A stretch of 64,000 nt of DNA, from contig NZ_BIMH01000003.1 in assembly GCF_004000985.1 (NCBI RefSeq), positions 124,001 through 188,000 of the forward strand, written 5' to 3'. Positions 55,683 through 64,000 of the stretch are shown one piece after another; the stretch's first letter is position 1; each line of letters opens with the position of its first letter. The notes beneath the pieces were generated by a model. The model made no database searches, was not told the origin of the DNA, and was given only the letters and a program-made list of their open reading frames with translations. Source of the DNA: Paenibacillus validus NBRC 15382. GTDB lineage: Bacteria; Bacillota; Bacilli; Paenibacillales; NBRC-103111. Both the position numbers and the translations under genes were made by a program.

Positions 55683-56486
55683 CTATTCCTCGCCCAGCCG
55701 ATCCCACGCCGTCGCACGGTCGTGGTACGTATCCATCAGCTTGGGACGGTGGTCATCCGGCGCCAGTCGGTCCTCTACTATGTTATTCACAGTCAGCCTG
55801 GCCAAATCCATCAGATTGTGATCACGGCTTAAATGGGCCAAGTAGACCCGTTTCGTCCGCTCTGTCATCACATCCAGCAGCGCATGGCCAGCCGCTTCGT
55901 TCGACAAGTGCCCGACGTCGCTGAGGATGCGCCGCTTAATATTCCACGGATATCGGCCCATCCGCAGCATCTCGATGTCGTGATTCGATTCCAGCACGAG
56001 CACGTCGCTGTCTTGAATTTTCTCCTTCACCTTCGAGCTCATGTAGCCAAGGTCGGTGGCCACGCTCAATTTCTCTTCCTCGTGATAAAAGCAATACCCG
56101 ACCGGCTCGGCCGCATCATGCGAGATGCCGTACGATTCCACCTGCAGCGAGCCGAATTCGCGCACCTCGCCGGTTTGCATCACGCACCGGTTCGCCTCCG
56201 CGATTTCGCCGATATGGCGGTCAAGCTCAGACCATGTCTTCTCATTTGCATATACAGGCAAATTATATTTCCGCGCCACAGCGCCCAGACCCTTAATATG
56301 ATCCGCATGCTCATGCGTGACCAGAATAGCGTCGATCTCCGACAGCGACATGTCCCGCTCCTTCATGAGCTGATCGATCTTCTTGGCGCTCAAGCCGGCA
56401 TCGATCAGCACCTTGCCTTCTTCCGTCGCGACAACCGTCGCATTGCCCGTCGAACCGCTCCCCAGAACCGTAAACCGTATTCCCAT
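55683..56486 (-). CDS. walJ: WalJ/YycJ metallo-beta-lactamase-fold protein
   Basis: MBL-fold nuclease-like protein of 267 residues belonging to the walRK operon; implicated in coordinating cell division with DNA replication in related species. MGIRFTVLGSGSTGNATVV opens the domain, the metal motif is THEHADHIKG, then SYGISHDAAEPVGY and LESNHDIEML. The ATG at 56486 follows TAGGAG; the frame 12 codons upstream has no site. Confidence 0.93.
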   Translation of the reverse strand: MGIRFTVLGSGSTGNATVVATEEGKVLIDAGLSAKKIDQLMKERDMSLSEIDAILVTHEHADHIKGLGAVARKYNLPVYANEKTWSELDRHIGEIAEANRCVMQTGEVREFGSLQVESYGISHDAAEPVGYCFYHEEEKLSVATDLGYMSSKVKEKIQDSDVLVLESNHDIEMLRMGRYPWNIKRRILSDVGHLSNEAAGHALLDVMTERTKRVYLAHLSRDHNLMDLARLTVNNIVEDRLAPDDHRPKLMDTYHDRATAWDRLGEE

Positions 56487-56524
56487 TTCCCTGCTCCTAA
56501 CCCATGTTTGCCAACGTTTCAAGC

Positions 56525-57268
56525 TTATGATTTTTTATTCTGCGGCGGCTCCACCGCACCGTTAATCGCATGAATGAAATACAAATCGCCATTGCTCAGC
56601 GACACCCGCCACGTCGGCACCATATACAAGGTCTGCGAGTTATACACTTGGCCGTGGTACCCGAGCCGTACGCCCGTAATGACCGCCCCCGGCTGCAGAT
56701 GATTCTCAATGAGGCTCCGCAGCGCAATATACGGCGAGATGACATTCTGCTCCTTCTGACTTCCCTCCGCCTGCACTTCCACGAACCCTTGGCGGTACGC
56801 GTTGACAATGCCGTTCTTCTCATACAGCTCGAGCTGCACCTCGAACATCGGCAGCGTACCGTACAGCTGATGGAAGACGTATGTACCGCCTCGGCTCATA
56901 GCCGGGTCGAACTGGTACGACTCCGTGTACGCGATGCCGGTTTTGGCCAGCATATCCTTGAACGTGCCCTTGTTGATCAGCGGGTCGAACTTGAACGGCG
57001 ACGCCAGCGGAATCGGCTGATCCGGCGTATAATGCTCGTCGAACCGCGCCACAATCTCCCGCAGCTTCGGCACTTCCTTCGGAATGTCTGCGGGCACTTG
57101 AATATTGTTCAGCTTCAACAGCCGCTGCAGCTCCTCTGCCGCCTGCGCTTCCGGATTTCCCCCAAGTTCCAGCAGATCGGATCGGCTCGTGCCAAGCTGA
57201 ACCGCCAGAATCACATTCAGCAGCAAAAAGGATAAAATCAGTATCGTCTTGGCCCGGCCCCAATCCAT
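56525..57268 (-). CDS. yycI: YycI, negative regulator of WalK
   Basis: Single-span membrane protein of 247 residues with a short N-terminus (MDWGRAKTILILSFLLLN, which includes the span) and an extracellular domain. With YycH it forms a complex that restrains the WalK kinase. The DWGRAKTI start is diagnostic. It follows yycH by 34 bases. Confidence 0.92.
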   Translation of the reverse strand: MDWGRAKTILILSFLLLNVILAVQLGTSRSDLLELGGNPEAQAAEELQRLLKLNNIQVPADIPKEVPKLREIVARFDEHYTPDQPIPLASPFKFDPLINKGTFKDMLAKTGIAYTESYQFDPAMSRGGTYVFHQLYGTLPMFEVQLELYEKNGIVNAYRQGFVEVQAEGSQKEQNVISPYIALRSLIENHLQPGAVITGVRLGYHGQVYNSQTLYMVPTWRVSLSNGDLYFIHAINGAVEPPQNKKS

Positions 57269-57302
57269 CCGCCTTCCCCCCTCTCCTTAGCGTCATCGTC
57301 CG

Positions 57303-58592
57303 CTACTCCAGAAACTCATACGTGCCGTCGTACAGCTCCATCGCCCACACCGGCATCAATTCGAGCGACTTGTCCGTAATTACAGGCCGATAAGCCGGGA
57401 ACAAGGCGACGATCTGCGACTTCTTCGTATATTGATCCAGCTTGGCATCGAGCGCCTCGCCGCCAACCAGCTCCAGCTCCCGCCGGGTCACGCTGCGCGT
57501 CTCCGGCGTAAGGGTCGAACGCTCGTAGCCGGAGACAATATCCTTTTGCAGCGTAATCTTGATAAACCCGAAATTCTCGTTCCGCGGATTAATCAACGGG
57601 TACGCCCCGTAATATTGACGGAACAGGTACGATTGACTGCCCGGCAGCAAACGCTCCGGCACCTTCTGTACGCCATACGTACCATTCCATCCGCCGTGCT
57701 GGTTAATGAACTGGACGGCGGCCAGCAGGTTGCCGAGGAAGTCGATTTTGTTGTCCGTAGACGGCGCCACCGGGTCGGAGTAGGTCATCCAGTGCTGTTC
57801 GCTCTTTAACTGCAGCCCCCGCTTGGAATCGGTATAAATTTCCGAGCCGTCCCGCTCCATCAAGTTTCGCGTTACCGCCGGGTCGACGAAGAACGTCCGT
57901 TTTAACTGATCGACCGTAAGCTGCGTGTAGGGCATCGTATAAGCCGTCATCGGGATCGGCTTTTGCGGCAAATAAAGGCTGCCGTTGAACGGCTTGTACG
58001 GAATGGCGGTACCGACCGCACCCAGGAAACGCTCCTCAATATCTTTCGTCGTAAAATCGGCCTTGGTCGCCTCGTATATCAAATTCGTCGTATCCGTAAA
58101 CAGTATCGTACGTACTTCGTTCTCATTCTGGGCGAAAATCCAAATCCGCGTGATCACATCGTTATCCGGCGGCAAATCGCCCTTGATTTGCATGATGCGC
58201 TGCAGCACATTCAGCGGCAGTCCGTCGCGAAACCGGATCTCCACACCGGGCCGCTTGGCCGCAACATCGTCCCAATTCATGCCGAGCGCGCTGAGGTTGT
58301 TTTTGCGGAAGCCCTCTAAATTGCGCTGCTTGACCGTATCGAAAATTTCGGTATACGGCTCGGTTTGCGGATAAAATACCGTATGCTGCTGGTTGCCGAG
58401 ATGAACGACGATATGATCGGGGAACAGCATCTCATCGAGCGACACCTGCGTGCCAAGCATCTCTGTCTTCACATATTCTTCCTGAATGACCGGCTGTTCC
58501 GGCTGCGGGTAACTGTAGGCGAGCAGATAGCTTTGCAGCAAGCTTAGCATGACGAGCAGCGTCAGAGCCGCTGTCTTCAATTTCTCCATCAT
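57303..58592 (-). CDS. yycH: YycH, negative regulator of WalK
   Basis: Extracellular regulatory protein of 429 residues with one N-terminal span (TAALTLLVMLSLLQSYLLAYS). The body has the YycH layout (PEQPVIQEEYVKTEMLG, then a long beta-rich region). Its start overlaps the end of walK by 4 bases, indicating coupling. Confidence 0.92.
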   Translation of the reverse strand: MMEKLKTAALTLLVMLSLLQSYLLAYSYPQPEQPVIQEEYVKTEMLGTQVSLDEMLFPDHIVVHLGNQQHTVFYPQTEPYTEIFDTVKQRNLEGFRKNNLSALGMNWDDVAAKRPGVEIRFRDGLPLNVLQRIMQIKGDLPPDNDVITRIWIFAQNENEVRTILFTDTTNLIYEATKADFTTKDIEERFLGAVGTAIPYKPFNGSLYLPQKPIPMTAYTMPYTQLTVDQLKRTFFVDPAVTRNLMERDGSEIYTDSKRGLQLKSEQHWMTYSDPVAPSTDNKIDFLGNLLAAVQFINQHGGWNGTYGVQKVPERLLPGSQSYLFRQYYGAYPLINPRNENFGFIKITLQKDIVSGYERSTLTPETRSVTRRELELVGGEALDAKLDQYTKKSQIVALFPAYRPVITDKSLELMPVWAMELYDGTYEFLE

Positions 58593-60436
58593 CCGGCTGC
58601 CTCCTCTTGCAGGTAAGGGAGTGTGAAGGTCACTTTGGTCCCTTGACCGAGCTCAGAATCAAGCTGAATCGCGCCGCCGTGCGCTTTTACTATTTCCCGG
58701 GCAATCGATAGACCGAGTCCCGTCCCGCCCATCGCACGCGAACGGGCCTTGTCCACCCGATAAAACCGTTCGAAAATCCGGTTCAAATCCTTACGCGGAA
58801 TGCCGATACCGTCGTCCGACACCGACACCTCGAGACGCTCCCGCTCCGGACAGCCGGCATGAATATGAATGTGTCCGCCCTCCGGGGTATACTTGATCGA
58901 ATTGGAGATGAGATTGTCGAGCACTTGTTCGATTCTGTCCCGATCGAGCATAATGCTGCGAACGTCCGGCTCCACCTGAATCGTAATCGCAATATTGCGC
59001 TGCTCCAGCTGAAACGAGAAGCGATCGGCCACTTCTTCCAGCATGTCCGTCACGTCGGTCAGCTCCTTCGTAATCATGACCTGCCTGGAATCAAGTCTGG
59101 ACAGCTGCAGCAGATCGTTAACAAGCCGGATCATGCGCTCGGTCTCGTTGTGCGCCACATTGACGAACTTGCCCGCCAGCTGCGGCTCATCAAGCGCCCC
59201 GTCCTCGAGCGCTTCCAGGTAGCTTTTAATCGTCGTCAGCGGCGTCCGCAGCTCATGCGAGACGTTGGCTACGAATTCGCGGCGGATTTGCTCCAGCTTC
59301 TCCTGCCCCGTCACGTCCTGCAGCACGGCGATCGTACCGGCTGCACCGCGTCCCTTGCTGTGGAGCGTTGTGTAGGTCACGCGTACGAAGAGCGGATCCT
59401 CCTCCTCGTGAACGAACTGCAGCGTCGTTGAATGATCCTCGCTCGCCTCCAACTGGCGCACGATGTCCGGCGTAATGCCGAGCAGCTCGGCCAGCGGCAT
59501 CCCTAGCGTCGTGTCTTCATTGACCTTCAAGATCTGCTTCGCGCGCCGATTAATGACGATCACACGGCCTTGGTCGTCGGAAGCGACCAAACCGTCGTTC
59601 ATGTTGGATAAGATCGACGCCAGCTTCTCCTTCTCTTCCTCGTTCATCGTAAGAGCTTCTTGCAGCCGCTCCATCATGAAGTTAAACGTCTGTCCGAGCT
59701 GTCCGAGCTCGTCCTGCCCCATAATGCGCACCTTCTCGTCGAATCGCCCGTCCGCCACCGCGGTTGCTTGCTTCGTCAGCGCCTTGATCGGATTCGTGAT
59801 CGTGGCCGACAGGATGACGCCGAGCACCGCCGTCAACCCGAGCGCGATTAACGTCCCGGAGATGAAAAACCGGGTAATCCGGTTCATCGTGTTATAAACC
59901 TCTTCCATCGAGGCGATAATGTAAACCGCGCCATAGATTTTGGCGCCCGAACCGATCGGCTTTGCAATGACCAGCTTACGCGCGCCGTCAAGATCCGTAA
60001 ACATGCGCTGGTTGTCCTTAATGCCCTGCAGCGCCCGCGTCACTTCCGTTTGCGTGTTTTTACTCCCCACGACGGATTGGTTGTCTTCGTGTGACGTCGT
60101 CAGCACCACGCCATTCGCATCGATCACTTGAATCTCCGCTTGTCCGCTCGCGAACAAGCTGTTCACCACCTGATTCAAGTCCGCATACGTTCGCTTCGGT
60201 TCCCTGTCGCTTGCCTTGCCGGCCTCCTGATTCTGACTCTCCAACAAATACCCTTCGGCATATTGAGCCAGCAGCAGCGCCTGCGCGTTACGGTTATCGA
60301 TAAAATCCTTCTTCAGCGACCCTTCCAGCGTCTGGATAAAATAAACCCCGATCAGCTGCATCGCAATCAGGATCAACAGCACGTAGATAATAATCAGCTT
60401 CGCCTGAATGGATTGAAAAAAACGGATGCTCTTCAT
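58589..60436 (-). CDS. walK: WalK sensor histidine kinase
   Basis: Essential cell-wall homeostasis kinase of about 615 residues. Two spans (about 10-30 and 180-200) enclose an extracellular sensor; then HAMP (ITNPIKALTKQATAVADG), PAS (ILSNMNDGLVASDDQGRVIV), HisKA with VSHELRTPLTTIKSYLE and an HATPase with N box NLISNSIKYTPEGG and G box GGTGLGLSIAREIVK. The ATG at 60436 and a GTG at 60448 are both possible starts. Follows walR by 25 bases. Confidence 0.95.
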   Translation of the reverse strand: MKSIRFFQSIQAKLIIIYVLLILIAMQLIGVYFIQTLEGSLKKDFIDNRNAQALLLAQYAEGYLLESQNQEAGKASDREPKRTYADLNQVVNSLFASGQAEIQVIDANGVVLTTSHEDNQSVVGSKNTQTEVTRALQGIKDNQRMFTDLDGARKLVIAKPIGSGAKIYGAVYIIASMEEVYNTMNRITRFFISGTLIALGLTAVLGVILSATITNPIKALTKQATAVADGRFDEKVRIMGQDELGQLGQTFNFMMERLQEALTMNEEEKEKLASILSNMNDGLVASDDQGRVIVINRRAKQILKVNEDTTLGMPLAELLGITPDIVRQLEASEDHSTTLQFVHEEEDPLFVRVTYTTLHSKGRGAAGTIAVLQDVTGQEKLEQIRREFVANVSHELRTPLTTIKSYLEALEDGALDEPQLAGKFVNVAHNETERMIRLVNDLLQLSRLDSRQVMITKELTDVTDMLEEVADRFSFQLEQRNIAITIQVEPDVRSIMLDRDRIEQVLDNLISNSIKYTPEGGHIHIHAGCPERERLEVSVSDDGIGIPRKDLNRIFERFYRVDKARSRAMGGTGLGLSIAREIVKAHGGAIQLDSELGQGTKVTFTLPYLQEEAAG

Positions 60437-60461
60437 CGGCCGCAGCACCGTCCGTCCACGT

Positions 60462-61190
60462 TTAATACCCGCCTGCGCCGGACTTCGAGTTCCGCATCAT
60501 ATAACCGAGCCCCCGGCGGGTGATGATATATTCCGGCCGGCTCGGGTCATCCTCCAGCTTCTCCCGCAGCCGACGAATCGTAACATCGACCGTTCGTACG
60601 TCGCCGAAGTATTCGAACCCCCAGACCGCTTGCAGCAAATGCTCGCGCGTCATCACTTTGCCGCTGTTGCGGGCCAAGTACTGCACGAGCTCGAATTCCC
60701 GGTGGGTCAGGTCGAGCGGCACTTCATCTTTATAAACGACATACATGTCGGTATCGATAAACAAGCTTTGGATACGCAGCCCTTGACGGACCGCCTCCTC
60801 AGGGGCATTGGCGCTAACCATCGCCGCCTTCTGCTGTCTACGCAGATGCGCCTTCACCCGGGCCAACAGCTCGCGCGTGCCGAACGGCTTCGTCACATAG
60901 TCGTCGGCTCCGAGCTCCAGACCGAGCACTTTATCGATTTCGTTGTCTTTGGCTGTCAGCATAATGATCGGCGTGTTCAGCTTCGCCCGCACATCGCGGC
61001 ATACGTCCATGCCATCCTTCACCGGCAGCATCAAGTCAAGCAGAATCAAGTCCGGTTCCTCCGAATAGGCCAATTCCACCGCGGTGCCTCCGTCATAAGC
61101 GAGAATTACCTCATGACCTTCCTTTTCCAGGTTAAACTTCAAAATATCGGCAATCGGCTGCTCGTCGTCAACCACCAGTATTTTCGCCAT
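60462..61190 (-). CDS. walR: WalR response regulator
   Basis: OmpR-family regulator of autolysin and wall genes, 242 residues. Receiver domain [21 protein letters not shown], phosphoacceptor Asp in [13 protein letters not shown], Lys in YVTKPFG; winged helix in the last 95 residues with [13 protein letters not shown]. The ATG at 61190 follows GGTGAAGGA and gives the family start [10 protein letters not shown]. First gene of the walRK operon here. Confidence 0.96.
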   Translation of the reverse strand: MAKILVVDDEQPIADILKFNLEKEGHEVILAYDGGTAVELAYSEEPDLILLDLMLPVKDGMDVCRDVRAKLNTPIIMLTAKDNEIDKVLGLELGADDYVTKPFGTRELLARVKAHLRRQQKAAMVSANAPEEAVRQGLRIQSLFIDTDMYVVYKDEVPLDLTHREFELVQYLARNSGKVMTREHLLQAVWGFEYFGDVRTVDVTIRRLREKLEDDPSRPEYIITRRGLGYMMRNSKSGAGGY

Positions 61191-61266
61191 CGAATCCTTC
61201 ACCGCCTGTCTCATGCGATCTTGTTGAGCTAGGTATCTATTCTACCTATTTTAGCATAACTCTAAG

Positions 61267-61312
61267 CAAAAAGAGACATGGAGGCGCAGTATTTCCTGCA
61301 CCTTCCATGCCC
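61267..61312 (-). terminator. Terminator of the M23 endopeptidase gene
   Basis: On the minus strand GGCATGGAAGGTGC pairs with GCGCCTCCATGTC (13 bp, one bulge) followed by CTTTTTGC; it separates the peptidase gene from walR. Confidence 0.85.
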
Positions 61313-61343
61313 CCGATTTCTGTCTAGTCGCAACTTTCCCCCA

Positions 61344-62909
61344 CTAACGGTTCAAAAACTTCAGCGGATTTTGCGGCGATTCATTCTTCTGAATTTCAAA
61401 ATGCAAATGGACCCCGGTCGAATCTCCCGTACTGCCCATAATGCCGATTTTTTCGCCCTTCTCGACAATCGCGCCCTTGGTGACTAACAATTTGCTCATA
61501 TGGCCATACAAGGTACGGTATCCGTTCAAATGATCGATAATAATATAATTGCCGTAATCGCTCTTCGTGCCGGCCGCCACGACTTTGCCGTTATCCGCCG
61601 CCAGAATGTTCTTATTTCCCGTAATATCGATTCCTTTGTGGAAAGCGCCCCACCGGGTACCGAATGTGCTCGTGATTGAAGCGGAAACGACCGGCCAGGC
61701 AAACTTGCCCGTACCCTCGCCTTTAATGACTTTCGTTCCCCGTCTAACGACCGCTTTGACCGGATTTTGTACAATATCCTCGCTAAGAACCTCTTCCTCT
61801 TCCAGCATGCCGTTCACCTTGGTGAGCTGCACGGTTACTTTCTTCATCCCGTTCCTGCCGGCAGCTATCGTCTCGGTTATACCGAGCTTCATACTATCGT
61901 CCTGCACATATTCCGTTTCGTACTGAATCTCTTGATTTTCAACGACTTTCTCCACCGTACGCACGGCCAGCGTCGGCTGCAGCACCGTCAGGTCGAGCTG
62001 CTGGCCTACCTTGATCATATCGTTCGAAATCGTAGGGTTATTCTGATAAATAACCTGCTTCGGAATATTCAGCTTCTTCGCAATGCAGGAGACGCAGTCG
62101 CCTTCCTCCACCGTATATTTCGTCGGCTGCACGTCGCCGGTTTCCAGCTTCTTCCGAAGCTCGTCGGGAGGGGTTAGCTCATCCGGATCGATCTTGATCT
62201 CCTTCAGGTCCACCTGCTGCACGAAATCGGCCTTCAGCAGCTCCGTTTGCACCGGAGCCTGTTTCGCATCAGCCGATAGTATGCCGACTTTGCCGGACTC
62301 TTTCTTCTGGCTAAGCGCGCTGACGGCGTTCGCTTTCAACTGTTCCAGCAGCTGCTTGGCCGCCGCTTCGTCCTTCAACACCCCCATCGGCTTGCCGTCC
62401 ACCAACAGCTGTACGCCGACTGGATACGCCGTGAAATAGGGATTCAATCGATCCAGCGCCGCCTGATCGTCGGGCTGTTTGTTGAAAGCCTTTTCACGCT
62501 TTAATTCAATCCTAGGCTCGTTGACGACAACTCTGACATCCGATGTCATCTTCGTCAACTGATCTCGCTTCGCTTGCTTGAATTGTTCGACCTTGGCCGG
62601 ATCGGAGACAGCCCCGACCGAATCCCCGTTCGCATATACTTCATAGTAATCAACCACACTGGCTTGTACGTACTGATGTCCGCTCCAGACCACCGCGATC
62701 ATGAATCCGAAAGCAGCGGCCGACTTGACGACCAACCATTTATGTAGACGGATGCGTTCTTTTATCGTAACGTGCGTTTGCTTGGCGTCGTGATCCATTG
62801 GTTTCGTCCTAGAGTCCTCAGTCAAGCTGCTTGACCGACTCCCGGAGCCCTTTGTCCGAAGCTTGTCCAAAAGGTTCTTGAACCGATCCTTTCCCTTGAA
62901 AACTGTCAT
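61344..62909 (-). CDS. Cell-wall endopeptidase: LysM, G5 and M23 domains
   Basis: Membrane-anchored peptidoglycan hydrolase of 521 residues. A basic cytoplasmic N-terminus, a span at about 61-79, a helical region, a LysM-like unit (YTVEEGDCVSCIAKKLNIPK) near 270, a G5 domain (about 325-400, GITETIAAGRNGMKKVTVQ) and a C-terminal M23 domain with FHKGIDITG and HLHFEI zinc/active residues. The gene sits directly upstream of walRK, so it may be a WalR-regulated autolysin, as expected for cell-wall control. Confidence 0.93.
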   Translation of the reverse strand: MTVFKGKDRFKNLLDKLRTKGSGSRSSSLTEDSRTKPMDHDAKQTHVTIKERIRLHKWLVVKSAAAFGFMIAVVWSGHQYVQASVVDYYEVYANGDSVGAVSDPAKVEQFKQAKRDQLTKMTSDVRVVVNEPRIELKREKAFNKQPDDQAALDRLNPYFTAYPVGVQLLVDGKPMGVLKDEAAAKQLLEQLKANAVSALSQKKESGKVGILSADAKQAPVQTELLKADFVQQVDLKEIKIDPDELTPPDELRKKLETGDVQPTKYTVEEGDCVSCIAKKLNIPKQVIYQNNPTISNDMIKVGQQLDLTVLQPTLAVRTVEKVVENQEIQYETEYVQDDSMKLGITETIAAGRNGMKKVTVQLTKVNGMLEEEEVLSEDIVQNPVKAVVRRGTKVIKGEGTGKFAWPVVSASITSTFGTRWGAFHKGIDITGNKNILAADNGKVVAAGTKSDYGNYIIIDHLNGYRTLYGHMSKLLVTKGAIVEKGEKIGIMGSTGDSTGVHLHFEIQKNESPQNPLKFLNR

Positions 62910-63262
62910 CTTTTTCTCCTTTTAAGCCGTTTTTTGCCGCATTCGAACCATCGTCGCTTTCTTTGCCCTGAAGAGCCGGAAAGCGCCGTACTCCCTTTAA
63001 GAGAACCTATACCCTGGTATCTCTGAACAAATACTGTTCTCGGGACTCTCTAGTTGACAATCGGCGCGTGAACTTCAAACCGCACCGCTTCAACTTAGGT
63101 TTGCTTACGACCTGCACATAAAAACACCTAAAATTGGAACAATAACCATATCCATATTAACAACACTAATAAATTTACCACAAGGACTCTACCTTTTTCA
63201 ACAAAACTGCATACTATGTCAATTTTCAAGAGGGAATCATGGCAGGAGTGTGAAGGTAAGCG
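62910..63262. other. Divergent promoter region, no gene seen
   Basis: AT-rich interval between the M23 endopeptidase gene and the small plus-strand gene. I see no ORF with a ribosome site, no hairpin of note and no certain -35/-10 pair. Confidence 0.5.
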
Positions 63263-63523
63263 ATGGAAACTTTAACAGCGGCGTTCCGCAGCCGGAGCGA
63301 GATGGAGCAAGCGGCGGACGCGCTTCGCAAGCAAGGCGTCATCCATCTTATGATGTGCCCGAACGGTGCCGGGAGCGATCATGCGTACCCGGAATGGGCC
63401 GGAGACTCCTTTCAATCCGGCCTCTCCGGCGGGCAAGACGAGGGGCTCTTGCAGCTCCTTGTCGAATCGTCACGACGAAGACAGGCCGAAGATACCATCA
63501 GCCGCTTCGGTGGAATCCTGTAA
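63263..63523 (+). CDS. Small protein of unknown function
   Basis: An 86-residue protein with an N-terminal helix (SRSEMEQAADALRKQGVIHL) of the kind seen in general-stress 17M-like/YflT domains, followed by a Gly/Asp-rich segment and a C-terminal helix. AAGGTAAG lies upstream of the ATG. It is divergent from the wall endopeptidase and convergent with the gene at 63570. No function can be given. Confidence 0.55.
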   Translation: METLTAAFRSRSEMEQAADALRKQGVIHLMMCPNGAGSDHAYPEWAGDSFQSGLSGGQDEGLLQLLVESSRRRQAEDTISRFGGIL

Positions 63524-63540
63524 GAACGGCATAACGAAGA

Positions 63541-63581
63541 AAAACGCCCTGACGCTTTTCAAGAAGCGGTCAGGGCGTCTG
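63541..63581. terminator. Bidirectional terminator between convergent genes
   Basis: ACGCCCTGAC / GTCAGGGCGT form a 10-bp stem extended by GCTT/AAGC; the minus-strand gene's TGA lies inside the stem and TTTTTC follows on that strand. Confidence 0.8.
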
Positions 63582-64000
63582 TATGAGGGCCAGCAAATCG
63601 CGGTATTCCTCGGGTTTCAAATGCTTTTGCAGCAGCTGTTCCAGCTCCTTGATTTCGGCTGCGGTCAAGCCGTCCTCCATGAGCTGCGAAATCGTCTGCA
63701 TGTCCTGCTGAGGAATGCGCGAAACAAGCAGCGAGAATACTTTGGCCTTATCCGCCTCCGACAGCTGCTCCTTCTTCTTCGTGAACTCCTCGCTCGACAC
63801 GACGACTTTCCGGTCTTCCGCAGCGCCAGATTCGTCTCCGGACACGCCCTCCAGCTCCTTGACCGATTGCTGTCCCCAAACCGCAACCGCATCCTCCGGT
63901 ACCCGGTAAGGATCGGTCCGTTCCGCTTTGCCGGCGCTAGGTAAACCGGATTGGTTCTCCTTCGAGCCCGTTTCCGTCGAATCCGGGTTCACGTTCGCCG
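63570..64000 (-). CDS. Unknown helical protein, probably 5'-truncated by window
   Basis: At least 140 residues. The N-terminal half is low-complexity and polar; the C-terminal half is helical (SLLVSRIPQQDMQTISQLME, TAAEIKELEQLLQKHL) and ends LLALIQTP. A GTG at 63992 is possible, but the frame is open to the window edge without a clear ribosome site, so the true start may lie outside. Family not recognised; spore- or wall-associated roles would be guesses. Confidence 0.6.
   Translation of the reverse strand, partial: ANVNPDSTETGSKENQSGLPSAGKAERTDPYRVPEDAVAVWGQQSVKELEGVSGDESGAAEDRKVVVSSEEFTKKKEQLSEADKAKVFSLLVSRIPQQDMQTISQLMEDGLTAAEIKELEQLLQKHLKPEEYRDLLALIQTP

Noticed and set aside
56570-57235. 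221-codon plus-strand frame opposite yycI
   Set aside because: Antisense shadow; yycI is well supported by family start and operon context.
60426-61232. 268-codon plus-strand frame opposite walR
   Set aside because: Antisense shadow of walR, His/Gln/Arg-rich without domain signatures.

Overview
The window is chromosomal DNA from a Gram-positive, endospore-type Firmicute, most likely Paenibacillus or a close relative. The clearest marker is the block at 53-63 kb on the minus strand: an M23/LysM/G5 endopeptidase gene, walR, walK, yycH, yycI, yycJ, htrA, a CxxH/CxxC protein gene and rlmH. Strong AGGAGG ribosome binding sites, lipoboxes on binding proteins, a guanine riboswitch ahead of xpt-pbuX and LacI/DeoR-controlled sugar ABC operons agree with this. 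No tRNA, rRNA or CRISPR array was seen.

Layout. 0-1.8 kb: Fur-controlled divergent siderophore uptake genes (partial permease, lipoprotein). 1.8-7.4 kb: formate/nitrite channel, glutamate dehydrogenase, an MBL hydrolase, and xpt-pbuX under a purine riboswitch. 7.5-16.6 kb: a sugar region with a DeoR regulator, an MFS carrier, a MalF/MalG/MalE-like ABC transporter, an RpiB/LacAB isomerase, a LacI regulator, a Gfo/Idh/MocA oxidoreductase and a doubly deleted DeoR pseudogene. 16.7-19.4 kb: HxlR regulator divergent from an MFS exporter and an aldo/keto reductase. 19.5-25.5 kb: a probable four-carbon sugar-acid operon (DUF1537 kinase, PdxA2-like dehydrogenase, LarA-like racemase) with a PrpR-type regulator whose AAA+ domain is degenerate. 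25.7-31.6 kb: an SDR and an AT-rich cystine/organosulfur-type ABC transporter divergent from an acyl-CoA-dehydrogenase-fold flavoprotein. 31.7-39.7 kb: a royal-jelly/yellow-family protein and a mannose-related cluster (frameshifted manC, an alpha/alpha-barrel protein, a GT4 glycosyltransferase, an XRE regulator, a DUF1861 protein), split by an insertion sequence with an 8-bp poly-A target duplication. 39.7-42.7 kb: ribosomal protein L25/Ctc, an SDR and a luciferase-like oxidoreductase.

The most unusual part is 43.3-52.7 kb, between a broken histidine kinase and rlmH. The last 21 bases of rlmH, encoding GEPYHK plus stop, recur in the same orientation at 43291, 45809 and 47100. This is the arrangement expected from serial site-specific insertion at the rlmH 3' end, as in staphylococcal cassette chromosome (SCC) elements. 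The repeats divide the region into three cassettes: a deacetylase plus coiled-coil pair, a lone TerC gene bounded by 14-bp inverted repeats, and an AT-rich segment of unknown small operons, phage-like ORFans and a decayed ATPase/nuclease gene. No ccr recombinase gene is present in the window, so this would be a non-autonomous or relic SCC-like composite island. I regard it as the best candidate for an undescribed system here.
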